DNA of 64,000 nucleotides from an uncultured Prevotella sp. (GCA_944321645.1 CALUMB010000004.1:23399-87398); one strand, 5' to 3'. Shown: positions 1 through 9,624, counted from the first letter of the stretch. A program made the numbers and translations. The notes: generated by a model not told the origin, from the letters alone.

Positions 1-1738
1 ATTCCACCGACGAGCCAATGCGGTAGGCTCCCGAGCCAAGCACGATGATGGAACGCTTGTCGCGCTCGAAGCTGATGTCGTGGGCCACGGCAGCGTATGT
101 GAGGTAGAGGTAGTTTGTCTGGGCGGGATATTCTGCCGCGAGCGTGTCTATCTGCTTCACGTAAGGCACGATGCCGTAGCCCTTGCGCAGGTTGCGCACC
201 ACCAGGCCGGCCTTGGCCATGCTGTGAAGCTCGGCCTCAAGCCCCACAGCGCGGGCTATCTGGAAGTCGGTGAAGCCGTAGACCTTGGCCTCGCGCAGCA
301 AGTCCTTGCCGAGGTTGTTGACGCTCTTGAGGGCCTTCATGCGCTCGTCGATGTCAATTATGTGCTTCAGCTTCTGCAAGAACCACTTGTCTATCTTCGT
401 CAGGTCGTGTATCTGGTCGATCGTGTAGCCCTTGTGCATGGCCTTGGATATGATAAACACGCGCTTGTCGGTAGGCTCGCGCAGGGCTGCGTCGATGTCG
501 GGTATCTCCAGTTCCTTGTTCTCCACGAAGCCGTGCATGCCCTGGCCAATCATGCGCAAGCCCTTCTGTATGGCCTCCTCGAAGTTGCGCCCGATGGCCA
601 TTACCTCGCCAACGGACTTCATCGAGGAGCCAAGCTCCTTGTCAACGCCGCGGAACTTGCTCAGGTCCCAGCGCGGAATCTTGCACACCACGTAGTCGAG
701 CGCAGGCTCGAAGAATGCGCTCGTGGTCTTCGTCACAGAGTTCTTAAGTTCAAAAAGCCCGTAGCCCATGCCCAGCTTAGCGGCCACGAAGGCGAGCGGA
801 TAGCCCGTGGCCTTCGACGCGAGGGCCGACGAGCGGCTCAGGCGGGCGTTGACCTCAATCACGCGGTAGTCCTCGCTCTGCGGGTCGAAGGCGTACTGCA
901 CGTTGCATTCGCCAACGATTCCGATGTGGCGGATAATCTTAATTGAGAGCGCGCGCAGCTTGTGGTACTCGCTGTTGGTGAGCGTCTGCGACGGGGCAAT
1001 CACGATGCTCTCGCCCGTATGGATGCCGAGGGGGTCGAAATTCTCCATGTTGCAGACAGTGATGCAGTTGTCGTAGCGGTCGCGCACCACCTCATACTCA
1101 ATCTCCTTCCAGCCCTTGAGGCTCTTCTCCACAAGCACCTGGGGCGAGAACGAAAATGCCTTTTCGGCCAGCTTGTCAAGCTCCTCCTCGTTGTCGCAGA
1201 AGCCGCTGCCAAGCCCTCCGAGGGCGTATGCGGCGCGGAGTATCACGGGGTAGCCCAACTCCTTGGCCGCCCGGCGGGCCTGCTCTATGTTCTCGCAAGC
1301 CTCGCTCTTGATGGTCTTGACGCCAATCTCGTTGAGCTTCTCTACGAAAAGCTCGCGGTCCTCGGTGTCCATGATGGCCTGAACGGGCGTGCCGAGCACG
1401 CGGACGCCATACTTCTCGAGCACACCGCTCTTGTAGAGCGCCACGCCGCAGTTGAGCGCGGTCTGCCCGCCAAAGGCCAGGAGGATGCCGTCGGGGCGCT
1501 CCTTCTCAATCACCCGCTCTACGAAATAGGGCTGAACGGGCAAGAAATATATCTGGTCGGCCACGCCCTCCGACGTCTGCACGGTGGCGATGTTGGGGTT
1601 GATGAGCACAGTGTAGACACCTTCCTCGCGCAAAGCCTTCAACGCCTGCGAGCCGGAATAGTCGAACTCGCCGGCCTCGCCAATCTTCAATGCCCCCGAT
1701 CCCAAGAGCAAGACCTTCTTTATATTCTCGTCTTTCAT
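1..1738 (-). CDS. carB: Carbamoyl-phosphate synthase large subunit, N-terminal part (cut by window edge)
   Basis: Forms carbamoyl phosphate from bicarbonate, ATP and glutamine-derived ammonia for pyrimidine and arginine synthesis; cytoplasmic, partner of CarA. The minus-strand frame opens with ATG at 1738 and stays open to base 1, giving about 579 codons of a protein that is normally about 1070 residues. Visible are the N-terminal nucleotide-binding loop ([20 protein letters not shown]), the first ATP-grasp domain (roughly residues 130-330, ending in [20 protein letters not shown]-like residues), the oligomerisation region, and the beginning of the second synthetase half ([14 protein letters not shown]) at the edge. 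It starts 3 bp after the carA stop, so the two are translated from one message. The truncation is an artefact of the window, not of the gene. Confidence 0.95.
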   Translation of the reverse strand, partial: MKDENIKKVLLLGSGALKIGEAGEFDYSGSQALKALREEGVYTVLINPNIATVQTSEGVADQIYFLPVQPYFVERVIEKERPDGILLAFGGQTALNCGVALYKSGVLEKYGVRVLGTPVQAIMDTEDRELFVEKLNEIGVKTIKSEACENIEQARRAAKELGYPVILRAAYALGGLGSGFCDNEEELDKLAEKAFSFSPQVLVEKSLKGWKEIEYEVVRDRYDNCITVCNMENFDPLGIHTGESIVIAPSQTLTNSEYHKLRALSIKIIRHIGIVGECNVQYAFDPQSEDYRVIEVNARLSRSSALASKATGYPLAFVAAKLGMGYGLFELKNSVTKTTSAFFEPALDYVVCKIPRWDLSKFRGVDKELGSSMKSVGEVMAIGRNFEEAIQKGLRMIGQGMHGFVENKELEIPDIDAALREPTDKRVFIISKAMHKGYTIDQIHDLTKIDKWFLQKLKHIIDIDERMKALKSVNNLGKDLLREAKVYGFTDFQIARAVGLEAELHSMAKAGLVVRNLRKGYGIVPYVKQIDTLAAEYPAQTNYLYLTYAAVAHDISFERDKRSIIVLGSGAYRIGSSVE

Positions 1739-1741
1739 CTT

Positions 1742-2818
1742 CTACTTCAATTTTTCAACAAAACGGTCAAACATAAACTCTGTGTCCACGGGGCCGGAGC
1801 AAGCCTCAGGGTGGAACTGGCTGGTAAACCACGGATACTCCGCGTGGCAGATGCCTTCGTTAGACCCGTCGTTCATATTAACGAAAAGCTCCCTCCAGTC
1901 GCTCCCCAGCGTCTTGGCATCCACGGCGTAACCGTGGTTCTGGCTCGTCACGTAGCACTTGTTTGTACCCACCTCGCGCACCGGCTGGTTGTGGGAGCGG
2001 TGGCCATACTTCAGCTTATAGATTGATGCGCCGCCTGCCTTGGCCAGCAATTGGTTGCCCATGCAGATGCCGCAGATGGGCTTTCGCGACTGCCCCATCT
2101 GTTTCCTTATCACCTTTACGGCGTCTTCGCACATATCGGGGTCGCCGGGGCCGTTGCCAAGGAAAAGCCCGTCGAAGTCCATCGAGGTATAGTCGTAGTT
2201 CCACGGAACGCGAACCACCTCAACTCCGCGGTCAACGAGGCAGCGGATGATGTTGTTCTTAACGCCGCAGTCAACGAGCACAACCTTCTTGCCGGCGCCC
2301 TCGTTGTAGCGCACAACCTGCTTGCAGCTCACCATGTCCACAAAGTTCACCCCCTCGTAGGCAGCCTCCGGGATGTTGTCGGGGTCGTCGTCGAATATGA
2401 TTTTGCCCATCATAACCCCATGCTCGCGCAGCACCTTAGTGAGCTGGCGCGTGTCTATTCCGGTAATGCCCGGCACGTGCTCGCGCTTAAGCCAGTCGGC
2501 AAGGCTCTCCACGGCATTCCAGTGGCTGTACTCCTCGCTGTAGTCGGCCACGATTATGGCCGAAGCGTAAATCCTGTCGCTCTCCATGAACGTGGCGATG
2601 CCGTCCGCCCCGACAGTGAACGGCGGCACGCCGTAGTTGCCGACCAAGGGGTATGTGAGGGTCATCAGCTGCCCCGCATACGACGGGTCGGTGAGGCTTT
2701 CGGGGTAGCCCACCATCGCTGTGTTGAAGACAACCTCCCCGGCAACCGGCTTTTCGTAGCCAAAGGACTTGCCGTGGAATTTCGTTCCGTCCTCAAGAAC
2801 AAGAGTTACGTTCTTCAT
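1742..2818 (-). CDS. carA: Carbamoyl-phosphate synthase small (glutaminase) subunit
   Basis: 358 residues, the usual length for CarA. It hydrolyses glutamine and channels ammonia to CarB. The N-terminal CPSase small-chain domain covers about residues 1-140. The C-terminal class I glutamine amidotransferase domain carries the nucleophile Cys252 in GICMGNQ and the His336/Glu338 pair in QFHPEACSGP. It lies 22 bp downstream of the purF-like gene and 3 bp upstream of carB, all on the minus strand, which implies one operon. No separate promoter is visible between purF-like and carA. Confidence 0.96.
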   Translation of the reverse strand: MKNVTLVLEDGTKFHGKSFGYEKPVAGEVVFNTAMVGYPESLTDPSYAGQLMTLTYPLVGNYGVPPFTVGADGIATFMESDRIYASAIIVADYSEEYSHWNAVESLADWLKREHVPGITGIDTRQLTKVLREHGVMMGKIIFDDDPDNIPEAAYEGVNFVDMVSCKQVVRYNEGAGKKVVLVDCGVKNNIIRCLVDRGVEVVRVPWNYDYTSMDFDGLFLGNGPGDPDMCEDAVKVIRKQMGQSRKPICGICMGNQLLAKAGGASIYKLKYGHRSHNQPVREVGTNKCYVTSQNHGYAVDAKTLGSDWRELFVNMNDGSNEGICHAEYPWFTSQFHPEACSGPVDTEFMFDRFVEKLK

Positions 2819-2840
2819 TTAAAAATATATAGGGTTGTGG

Positions 2841-4736
2841 TTAAAACTTCTGTCCGAATTTATAAACTTTGTCGTAATAGTTGATGTACGCCTGGTTGAC
2901 CATCTTCATGCCGCCCGGCGTGGGATAGTCGCCCGTGAAATACCAGTCGCCCTTGTGGTTGGGGATGGCTTCGTGCAGCCCCTCGATGCTCTGGAACACT
3001 ATTTCGATAGGCGTGGTCACGCCCGCCGGACGGAGCAGTTCCACCATCTTGGCGTTGAGTTCGGCCACGGTGAAGGGCTTGTAGAGCGCCTTGACGCAAC
3101 AGCACATCTGCTCCTTCGGCTTCTTAAGCTCTTCCTTGCACTCCTTGTAAGTGGCGTCGATGAGTCCGTGCATGCCGCGCTCCTTGAGCAGCTCTATGCA
3201 CGCCCTGAAGGCAATGAACTCCTCGAGGCGCGCCATGTCGATGCCGTAGTAGTCGGGGTAGCGTATCTGCGGCGACGAGCTTACGATGACAATGCGCTTC
3301 GGGTGGAGGCGGTCGAGTATCTTGATGATGCTCTCGCGCAGCGTGGTGCCGCGCACGATGCTGTCGTCTATGACCACGAGGTTGTCCACCCCGCTCTCCA
3401 ACACCTCGTAGGTAACGTCGTAAACGTGCGATGCGAGGTCGTTGCGCGAGTTGCCCTCGGTGATGAACGTGCGCAGCTTGATGTCTTTCCAAGCCACCTT
3501 TTCTGAGCGGACGTAGTGCTCGAGGATGTGTTCAAGCTCATCGTGCGTGGGCATTCGCCCAAGACTCTCTATCGCCTTTATCTTCTGCTCGTTCAGATAG
3601 CGCTTGAAGCTGCCCAACATCCCGTAATAGGCAACCTCGGCCGTGTTCGGGATAAAGGAGAAGACGGTGTGCGCCACGTCGTAGTCGACAGCCTTGAGGA
3701 TTGGGTCGAGCAGCAGCTCGCCGAGCTTCTTGCGCTCCCGGTAGATGTCGCGGTCGGACCCGCGGCTGAAATATATGCGCTCAAACGAGCACGACTTGTC
3801 GCCGCGCCGCTCGAGGATGCGCTCTACGGAAACCGCGCCGTCTTTGTTGACAATGATTGCCTGGCCCGCATCAAGCTCCTTTATGTCGCCACACTCTATG
3901 TCGAACGTGGTCTGGAGCACAGGGCGCTCGCTCGCCACGGCCACTATTTCGTCGTTGCAGTAATAGAAAGCGGGCCTGATGCCCCACGGGTCGCGCATGG
4001 AGAAAAGCTCGCCGCTGCCGGTGATGCCACACACGACATAGCCCCCGTCGAAGTCGGGCATGGTGGTCTTCAGCACGTTGCTCACCCTGACGTGGCTGTC
4101 GATGTAGTCCGTAATGTCGGTTCCCTGCAACCCGCTCTCCTTCGCGTCGATGAAGTTGCGCTCCACCTCGCGGTCGAGCCGGTGGCCCATCCACTCCAGC
4201 ATGATGTAGCTGTCGCTGAAGATTCGCGGGCATTGCCCCTGGGCCGTCACCTTGTCGAATATCTCGTCGATGTTCGTCATGTTGAAGTTGCCGCAAAGGC
4301 AGAGGTTCTTGGCCTTCCAGTTGTTGCGCCTAAGGAATGGGTGGACATACTTAAGGCCGCTCTTGCCCGTGGTGGAATAGCGCAGGTGGCCCATGTAAAG
4401 CTCGCCGGCAAACGGCAGGTTCTCCTTGGCGAAGCTCGTGTCGGCAAGCTGCGAGGGCGTCAGCCCGGCAAACTCCTTCTGCGCATTGGCAAAAATCTCA
4501 GTTATGGCATTTGAGCCTAAGGCCTTCTCACGGAACATATACTCGTTGCCCGGCGCGGTGTTGAGCTTCACGCAAGCGATTCCCGCACCTTCCTGGCCGC
4601 GGTTGTGCTGCTTCTCCATCATCAGGTAGAGCTTGTTCATGCCATACAACCACGTGCCATACTTACGCTGGTAATAGTCAAGCGGCTTGAGCAACCTTAT
4701 CATTGCCACGCCGCACTCGTGTTTCAATTGTTCCAT
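2841..4736 (-). CDS. Amidophosphoribosyltransferase-family protein (PurF-like, long form)
   Basis: 631 residues. The N-terminal class II (Ntn) glutaminase domain has its putative nucleophile at Cys8 (MEQLKHECGVAMI), so a seven-residue leader must be removed for the Cys to become N-terminal, as in propeptide-bearing PurF proteins. The C-terminal phosphoribosyltransferase domain has the classical PRPP-binding motif VVIDDSIVRGTTLRESI. The expected reaction is PRPP plus glutamine to phosphoribosylamine, the first step of purine synthesis. The protein is more than 100 residues longer than canonical PurF (about 470-510), with extra sequence before the PRPP motif and a C-terminal extension. Bacteroidales often carry this long form in the glmS-carAB cluster as well as a standard PurF elsewhere, so its being the main PurF is not certain; hence no symbol is given. 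Confidence 0.85.
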   Translation of the reverse strand: MEQLKHECGVAMIRLLKPLDYYQRKYGTWLYGMNKLYLMMEKQHNRGQEGAGIACVKLNTAPGNEYMFREKALGSNAITEIFANAQKEFAGLTPSQLADTSFAKENLPFAGELYMGHLRYSTTGKSGLKYVHPFLRRNNWKAKNLCLCGNFNMTNIDEIFDKVTAQGQCPRIFSDSYIMLEWMGHRLDREVERNFIDAKESGLQGTDITDYIDSHVRVSNVLKTTMPDFDGGYVVCGITGSGELFSMRDPWGIRPAFYYCNDEIVAVASERPVLQTTFDIECGDIKELDAGQAIIVNKDGAVSVERILERRGDKSCSFERIYFSRGSDRDIYRERKKLGELLLDPILKAVDYDVAHTVFSFIPNTAEVAYYGMLGSFKRYLNEQKIKAIESLGRMPTHDELEHILEHYVRSEKVAWKDIKLRTFITEGNSRNDLASHVYDVTYEVLESGVDNLVVIDDSIVRGTTLRESIIKILDRLHPKRIVIVSSSPQIRYPDYYGIDMARLEEFIAFRACIELLKERGMHGLIDATYKECKEELKKPKEQMCCCVKALYKPFTVAELNAKMVELLRPAGVTTPIEIVFQSIEGLHEAIPNHKGDWYFTGDYPTPGGMKMVNQAYINYYDKVYKFGQKF

Positions 4737-4840
4737 CCGAATGTCTTAAACTCTTATATTCTTAATGTAAAAGCACAAAAACAATGGCGCCCCAGGACTG
4801 GCAACCCCGGCACTGCCTTACATTCCGGCCTGCCCCGGCC

Positions 4841-6685
4841 TCACTCCACCGTGACAGACTTTGCCAGGTTGCGCGGCTGATCCACGTCCTTCCCCTTGCA
4901 AACGGCAATGTGGTAGGCCAGGAGCTGCAGCGGTATGGTGGAAAGCAAAGGCTCGAGGCACTCTATCGTGTCGGGAAGCTCGATGACTTCGTCGGCAATG
5001 CTGCTGATGGTATCGTCGCCGCTGGTGACCACCGCTATAACCTTGCCCTTGCGAGCCTTCACCTCCTGGATGTTGCTCAGCACCTTTTCGTACATCGCGT
5101 TGTGGGTGGCTATCACCACCACGGGCATATCAGAGTCTATCAGGGCGATGGGGCCGTGCTTCATTTCGGCGGCGGGATAGCCTTCGGCGTGTATGTAGCT
5201 GATTTCCTTCAGCTTGAGCGCACCCTCCAAGGCCACAGGATAGTTGTAGCCACGACCGAGGTAGAGGAAGTTGCGGGCGTAGGTAAACGTGCGGCTGAGG
5301 TCGGCTATCGCATCGTTCTGCTTGAGCACTTTCTCCATCTTGCTTGGGATTTCGTGCAGCTCGTTCAATATTTCGAGATAGAGACTGTCGCTTATCGTGC
5401 CTTTCTCCTTGGCCAATGCGAGTGCCAGCATCGACAGTACGGCCACCTGGCCGGTGAAAGCCTTGGTAGAGGCCACGCCAATCTCGGGCCCCACGTGGAT
5501 GTACGACCCGGTGTCGGTGGCGCGTGGTATGCTCGACCCCACGGCGTTGCAGATGCCGTAGATGAACGCCCCGTGCTCCCTGGCCAGCTTCACGGCCGCG
5601 AGCGTGTCGGCGGTCTCGCCGCTCTGCGAGATGGCTATCACAACGTCGTCGGGCGTTATCACCGGGTTGCGGTAGCGGAACTCGGAGGCATATTCCACCT
5701 CGACGGGTATGCGGCAGAGGCCTTCTATCATCTGCTTGCCTATCAGGCCGGCGTGCCACGACGTGCCGCAGGCCACGATTATGAACCGCTTGGCGTTAAG
5801 CAGCTGCTTCTTGTAGTCGATGACTGCGCTCAGCACCACGTTGTCGCGGTCTACGTTGACGCGCCCCCTCATGCAGTTGGTGAGGCACTCCGGCTGCTCG
5901 AATATCTCCTTGAGCATGAAGTGGGGGTATCCGCCCTTCTCAAGCTCGCCGAGGTTTATGTCCACCGTCTGCACCTCCGGGCTTAGCGGGCGGTTGAGTA
6001 TGCTGACCACCTTAAGCTCTTCGTCGGGGCGTATCACGGCGATGTTGCCGTCTTGCAGGTAGACCACCTTGTCGGTGTATTCCACCAGCGGGCTTGCGTC
6101 AGACCCGAGGAAGTATTCGTGGTCGCCGATGCCGATGACCAGCGGGCTTTGGTAGCGCGCAGCGATAATCTGGTTTGGGTTGCGCTTGTCGAGCAACGCT
6201 ATCGAATAGGCCCCTATCACCTCGTGGAGGGCAAGCTGCACGGCGGTGAGCAGGTCGAAGTTCTTGCGTTCCTGGATGTATTCGATGAGTTGCACGAGCA
6301 CCTCCGTGTCGGTGTCGGAACGGAAGGTCACGCCCTTCTCGCTGAGCCTCTTGCGGAGGATGGCATAGTTTTCGATGATGCCGTTGTGTATTATGGCAAG
6401 GTTCTTCGACTGAGAATAGTGCGGGTGGGCGTTTACCGACGACGGCTCGCCGTGGGTCGCCCACCGGGTATGGGCGACGCCCACAGTTCCCGACAAGTCT
6501 TTGTCGGTGCAGAAGGCCACGAGGTCGTCCACCTTCCCCTTGGTCTTGTAAACGTTCAGGTTGCCGTCTTTATTGATGAGCGCCACTCCGGCGCTGTCGT
6601 AGCCCCTGTACTCAAGGCGGTGGAGCCCTTTAATCAAGATCGGGAACGCTTCCCTATTGCCTATATATCCTACGATGCCACACAT
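4841..6685 (-). CDS. glmS: Glutamine-fructose-6-phosphate aminotransferase (isomerizing)
   Basis: 614 residues. It makes glucosamine-6-phosphate for peptidoglycan and lipopolysaccharide. The protein begins MCGIVGYIGNRE, giving the Ntn nucleophile Cys2 directly after the initiator Met. The glutaminase domain covers about residues 2-220, followed by two SIS sugar-isomerase domains (SQSGETADTLAA in the first). It ends in the hallmark PRNLAKSVTVE tail that supplies the catalytic Lys. It is the first gene of the glmS, purF-like, carA, carB run; the gap to purF-like is 104 bp. Confidence 0.97.
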   Translation of the reverse strand: MCGIVGYIGNREAFPILIKGLHRLEYRGYDSAGVALINKDGNLNVYKTKGKVDDLVAFCTDKDLSGTVGVAHTRWATHGEPSSVNAHPHYSQSKNLAIIHNGIIENYAILRKRLSEKGVTFRSDTDTEVLVQLIEYIQERKNFDLLTAVQLALHEVIGAYSIALLDKRNPNQIIAARYQSPLVIGIGDHEYFLGSDASPLVEYTDKVVYLQDGNIAVIRPDEELKVVSILNRPLSPEVQTVDINLGELEKGGYPHFMLKEIFEQPECLTNCMRGRVNVDRDNVVLSAVIDYKKQLLNAKRFIIVACGTSWHAGLIGKQMIEGLCRIPVEVEYASEFRYRNPVITPDDVVIAISQSGETADTLAAVKLAREHGAFIYGICNAVGSSIPRATDTGSYIHVGPEIGVASTKAFTGQVAVLSMLALALAKEKGTISDSLYLEILNELHEIPSKMEKVLKQNDAIADLSRTFTYARNFLYLGRGYNYPVALEGALKLKEISYIHAEGYPAAEMKHGPIALIDSDMPVVVIATHNAMYEKVLSNIQEVKARKGKVIAVVTSGDDTISSIADEVIELPDTIECLEPLLSTIPLQLLAYHIAVCKGKDVDQPRNLAKSVTVE

Positions 6686-6751
6686 ACATTATAAATAAGA
6701 AAGGATTCTACAACACAAAACGAGCGGCGAACGACTGTCCGCCGCGCCGCG

Positions 6752-7561
6752 TTAATTCAAGATGTTATACAAGAGCGAAGTGAGCGAAATGAGTATCGAC
6801 GTGGCCGAGAACCACAGCGTCGTCATGTTGCCCACGCTCGAGTTCTGCGCCTTCACCTTGTTAGGCTCCACATACACGATGTCGTTTTGCTGCAAGTAGT
6901 AGTAGGGCGAGTTAATCAGGTTGGCGTCGGTGAGGTCGAGCACGTGTATCGACTTCTTGCCCGAAGCGTCCTCGCGTATGAGCTTCACGTTGGTGCGCAC
7001 GCCGTAGATGGTGAGGTCGCCGGCCTGCGCCAGTGCCTCGAGCACGCTTATCTTCTCGTTGCCCACGGTGTACATACCCGGGCGCGTCACCTCGCCGAGC
7101 ACGGAAATCTTGTAATTGCTCATCCTCACGTTCACGATGGGCGTCTCGCCCTTGCTCATAAACGGCTTGATTTTAGAGAGGATGAGGCGCTCGGCCTCCG
7201 ACTTAGTAAGCCCGCCCACCTTCAGGCGGCCTACGCGCGGGAAGTCGATGTAGCCCTCGTTGTCCACGAGGTAGCTCTGGAGCACTTCCTGCGAAGTGAC
7301 GCTCATGCGGGCCTGCGTTGACAATACGGTGGGCACCGTCATGTTGAAAGGCGCGGCGGCCTCGCCATCTGTGGTGTTGACGGTGATGGTAAGCACGTCC
7401 TTCGGCATGATTCGCGCGTCGTACAGCATCTGCGACGGGCCGAGGTTTACACTTTCGCTGTTTTGGAAATAAGCTATGTGCTTGGTGCCGGAGCAGCTGC
7501 CAAACACTATGATTGCGGCCAAGATGGCCATACGGGCGATGAATTTCTTCACTGTTACCAT
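6752..7561 (-). CDS. Polysaccharide biosynthesis/export lipoprotein (Wza-like)
   Basis: 269 residues. A lipoprotein signal ends at Cys23 (IVFGSC). Next come a polysaccharide-export domain (residues about 40-130, starting near IMPKDVLTITV) and a SLBB-like beta-grasp domain (about 135-215, ISVLGEVTRPGMYTVGNEKI). A hydrophobic C-terminal segment (about 245-268) could be the outer-membrane-spanning helix seen in Wza-type channels. The expected role is export of capsule or exopolysaccharide across the outer membrane. Its usual partner, a Wzc-like chain-length regulator or tyrosine kinase, is not next door; glmS, which makes an amino-sugar precursor, follows 66 bp downstream. A promoter-like TAAATTTG lies just upstream. 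Confidence 0.88.
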   Translation of the reverse strand: MVTVKKFIARMAILAAIIVFGSCSGTKHIAYFQNSESVNLGPSQMLYDARIMPKDVLTITVNTTDGEAAAPFNMTVPTVLSTQARMSVTSQEVLQSYLVDNEGYIDFPRVGRLKVGGLTKSEAERLILSKIKPFMSKGETPIVNVRMSNYKISVLGEVTRPGMYTVGNEKISVLEALAQAGDLTIYGVRTNVKLIREDASGKKSIHVLDLTDANLINSPYYYLQQNDIVYVEPNKVKAQNSSVGNMTTLWFSATSILISLTSLLYNILN

Positions 7562-7584
7562 TTGTCTAATCGATTAACCGCCTG

Positions 7585-7592
7585 CAAATTTA
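7585..7592 (-). promoter_or_regulatory. Bacteroidetes -7 promoter element for the polysaccharide-export gene
   Basis: The minus strand reads TAAATTTG, a perfect TAnnTTTG match, about 24 bp upstream of the start at 7561. This leaves a leader of under 20 nt. Confidence 0.65.
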
Positions 7593-7788
7593 CACCTAAT
7601 TTTCCACATAAGCAAGAAAAACGTGTAGCAATCTATCAACAATGTTGGCTTGGCTGCGGGGCGGGAGCGGCAAGCGGCGCGGCATGGCACGCAATGGCGG
7701 CAGACGCCGGCCACCGCCCGGCCACCCGGAAACGCCACAAAAGCGCAGCAAGGCTTGCGCCGGCCAACACTGTTTCGCCACGCCTTGC

Positions 7789-8005
7789 GTTAACATTTGC
7801 GCGTTAAAATCGTTAATTGCGGCCACATTGCATAACTACTTGGCCACCAAGCCATTGCGCGACGTGCCGTCTTGGCTTGCAAAACGTGCCGTTTTAGCGC
7901 TCGAAACGACCCATTTCGCAAGCCAAGACGGCTCGTTTTGCAAGCCGAAACGGCACATATCGAAAACAGGCGGAGGCGGCACCACTTTTAGTTGCATATA
8001 TGCAA
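7789..8005 (-). repeat. Composite intergenic repeat, copy A
   Basis: This fills most of the 600-bp gene-free stretch between uxaC (ends 8162) and the export gene. Read on the minus strand it starts with the module TTGCATATATGCAACTAAAA (8005-7986). Next is a variable G+C-rich spacer, then an array of AAACGGCAC/GTGCCGTTT-type inverted units (7861-7960), and finally GTTAACAT (palindromic core, 7789-7796). The array contains a perfect 15-bp inverted pair (7866-7880 with 7918-7932). Nothing else is recognisable in 7593-8161; reading frames here are low-complexity by-products of the repeat. Confidence 0.7.
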
Positions 8006-8161
8006 GCAAGCCAACGGCGCAACAAACGCACCCACCGCCTTCGCGCCTTGCCCCGCAATATGCAACGAGCCGCCTTGCCACCCGCGGCCCCGCTGCGGGC
8101 AAGGCCATGGGAAGCAAAGCGGCTCGGGCCGCCTACAGCCGCGAGGCTGCAAGCCCGGCTA

Positions 8162-9562
8162 TCAATAGAATTTGAAGTAGCGGCGGGCGTTGTTGTACGA
8201 GATGTCCTCCACCATGCGGCTCAGTATCGCGTGGTCGTTGGGCAGCAGGCCCTTCTCCACGTCGGTGCCGAGCAGGTTGCAGAGCAGGCGGCGGAAGTAT
8301 TCGTGGCGCGGGTAGCTCAAGAACGAGCGCGAGTCGGTGAGCATGCCCACGAAACGGCTAAGCAGGCCAAGCACCGAGAGGGCGTTCATCTGGCGCGTCA
8401 TGCCGTCGAGCTGGTCGTTGAACCACCAGCCGGAGCCGAACTGAATCTTGCCGGGGCAGCCGCCCTGGAAGTTGCCGAGCATGGTGGCTATCACCTCGTT
8501 GGCGCAGGGGTTGAGCGTGTAGAGGATGGTGCGGGTGAGCTTGCCCTCCATGTTGAGCTTGTTGAGGAACTTGCTCATGGCCTTGGCAGTGTTGAACTCG
8601 CCGATGGAGTCGAAGCCGGTGTCGGGGCCGAGCAGCTCGTACATCTTGGTGTTGTTGTCGCGGATGGCGCCATAGTGGAACTGCTGCGTCCAGTCGGCGT
8701 CGGCGTCCATCTCGGCCATCTTGGTGAGGAAGCAGTTCTTGTACTGGCGCACTTCGAGCGTGGAAAGCTCCTTCTTCGACATAGCCTTGGCGAATATGGA
8801 CTCAATCTGCGCGTCGGTGTACTCCTCGTCGTAGAACTCCTCGATGCCGTGGTCGGACAGGCGGCAGCCGTTTTCGGCGAAGAAGTCGTGGCGCTTCTGC
8901 ATTGCGTCCATCATGTCCTTGAAGGTGGTGATGGTCACTCCGGCCACTTCGCCAAGCTGGTTAACGTAGTCGGGGAACTCCGGCTTCTCTATGTTCATGG
9001 CCTTGTCGGGGCGCCAGGCCGGTATCATCTTTATCTCGAAGCCGCTCTCGCGGGTCTGCTTGTGGTAGCGCAGGTCGTCCACGGGGTCGTCGGTGGTGCA
9101 TACGCACTCCACGTTGTAGCGGCGCATAAGGCCGCGCGCGGAGTACTCGGGCTGCTTAAGCTTCTCGTTGCACTCGTCGTAAATCTCGCGTGCGGTGTCG
9201 GGGCCGAGCAGCTTGGTTATGCCGAAGGCCGTCTTAAGCTCGAGGTGAGTCCAGTGGTATAGCGGGTTGCGGAATGTGTATGGCACGGTCTCGGCCCACT
9301 TCTCGAACTTCTCCCAGTCGCTGGTGTCCTTGCCGGTGCAGTACTTCTCGTCCACGCCGTTGGTGCGCATAGCCCTCCACTTGTAGTGGTCGCCGCCGAG
9401 CCACAGCTCCGTGATGCTGCGGAACTTGTGGTCGTTGGCCACCATCTCCGGTATCAGGTGGCAGTGGTAGTCGATGATGGGCATCTTGGCCGCATGATTG
9501 TGGAACAGGTCTTGCGCAACCTCGTTGTCGAGCAAGAAGTTTTCGTCATTAAATTGCTTCAT
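8162..9562 (-). CDS. uxaC: Glucuronate isomerase (uronate isomerase)
   Basis: 466 residues with the start at 9562 (MKQFNDENFLL). An upstream in-frame ATG at 9586 would add eight residues, and further extension into the G+C-rich leader is not supported. It interconverts glucuronate/fructuronate and galacturonate/tagaturonate, the entry point of hexuronate catabolism. Family hallmarks are the metal-binding IIDYHCHLIP near residues 33-42, ELWLGGDHYKWRAMR, and TTDDPVDDLRYH. It fits with the pectin enzymes elsewhere in the window (GH105, PL11), although those genes are not adjacent. Transcription probably starts at the promoter at 9690-9697, giving a leader of about 120 nt. Confidence 0.95.
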   Translation of the reverse strand: MKQFNDENFLLDNEVAQDLFHNHAAKMPIIDYHCHLIPEMVANDHKFRSITELWLGGDHYKWRAMRTNGVDEKYCTGKDTSDWEKFEKWAETVPYTFRNPLYHWTHLELKTAFGITKLLGPDTAREIYDECNEKLKQPEYSARGLMRRYNVECVCTTDDPVDDLRYHKQTRESGFEIKMIPAWRPDKAMNIEKPEFPDYVNQLGEVAGVTITTFKDMMDAMQKRHDFFAENGCRLSDHGIEEFYDEEYTDAQIESIFAKAMSKKELSTLEVRQYKNCFLTKMAEMDADADWTQQFHYGAIRDNNTKMYELLGPDTGFDSIGEFNTAKAMSKFLNKLNMEGKLTRTILYTLNPCANEVIATMLGNFQGGCPGKIQFGSGWWFNDQLDGMTRQMNALSVLGLLSRFVGMLTDSRSFLSYPRHEYFRRLLCNLLGTDVEKGLLPNDHAILSRMVEDISYNNARRYFKFY

Positions 9563-9624
9563 ACTTAGGCTTTTATTGATTGACATGAGTTTCAGTTTCA
9601 GGCTGGCCCGCGCCGGGCCGGGGC

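Noticed and set aside
7642-8175. A 177-codon open frame between the export gene and uxaC
   Set aside because: Low-complexity Arg/Ala/Pro-rich reading of the repeat region, and it runs into the antisense of uxaC.
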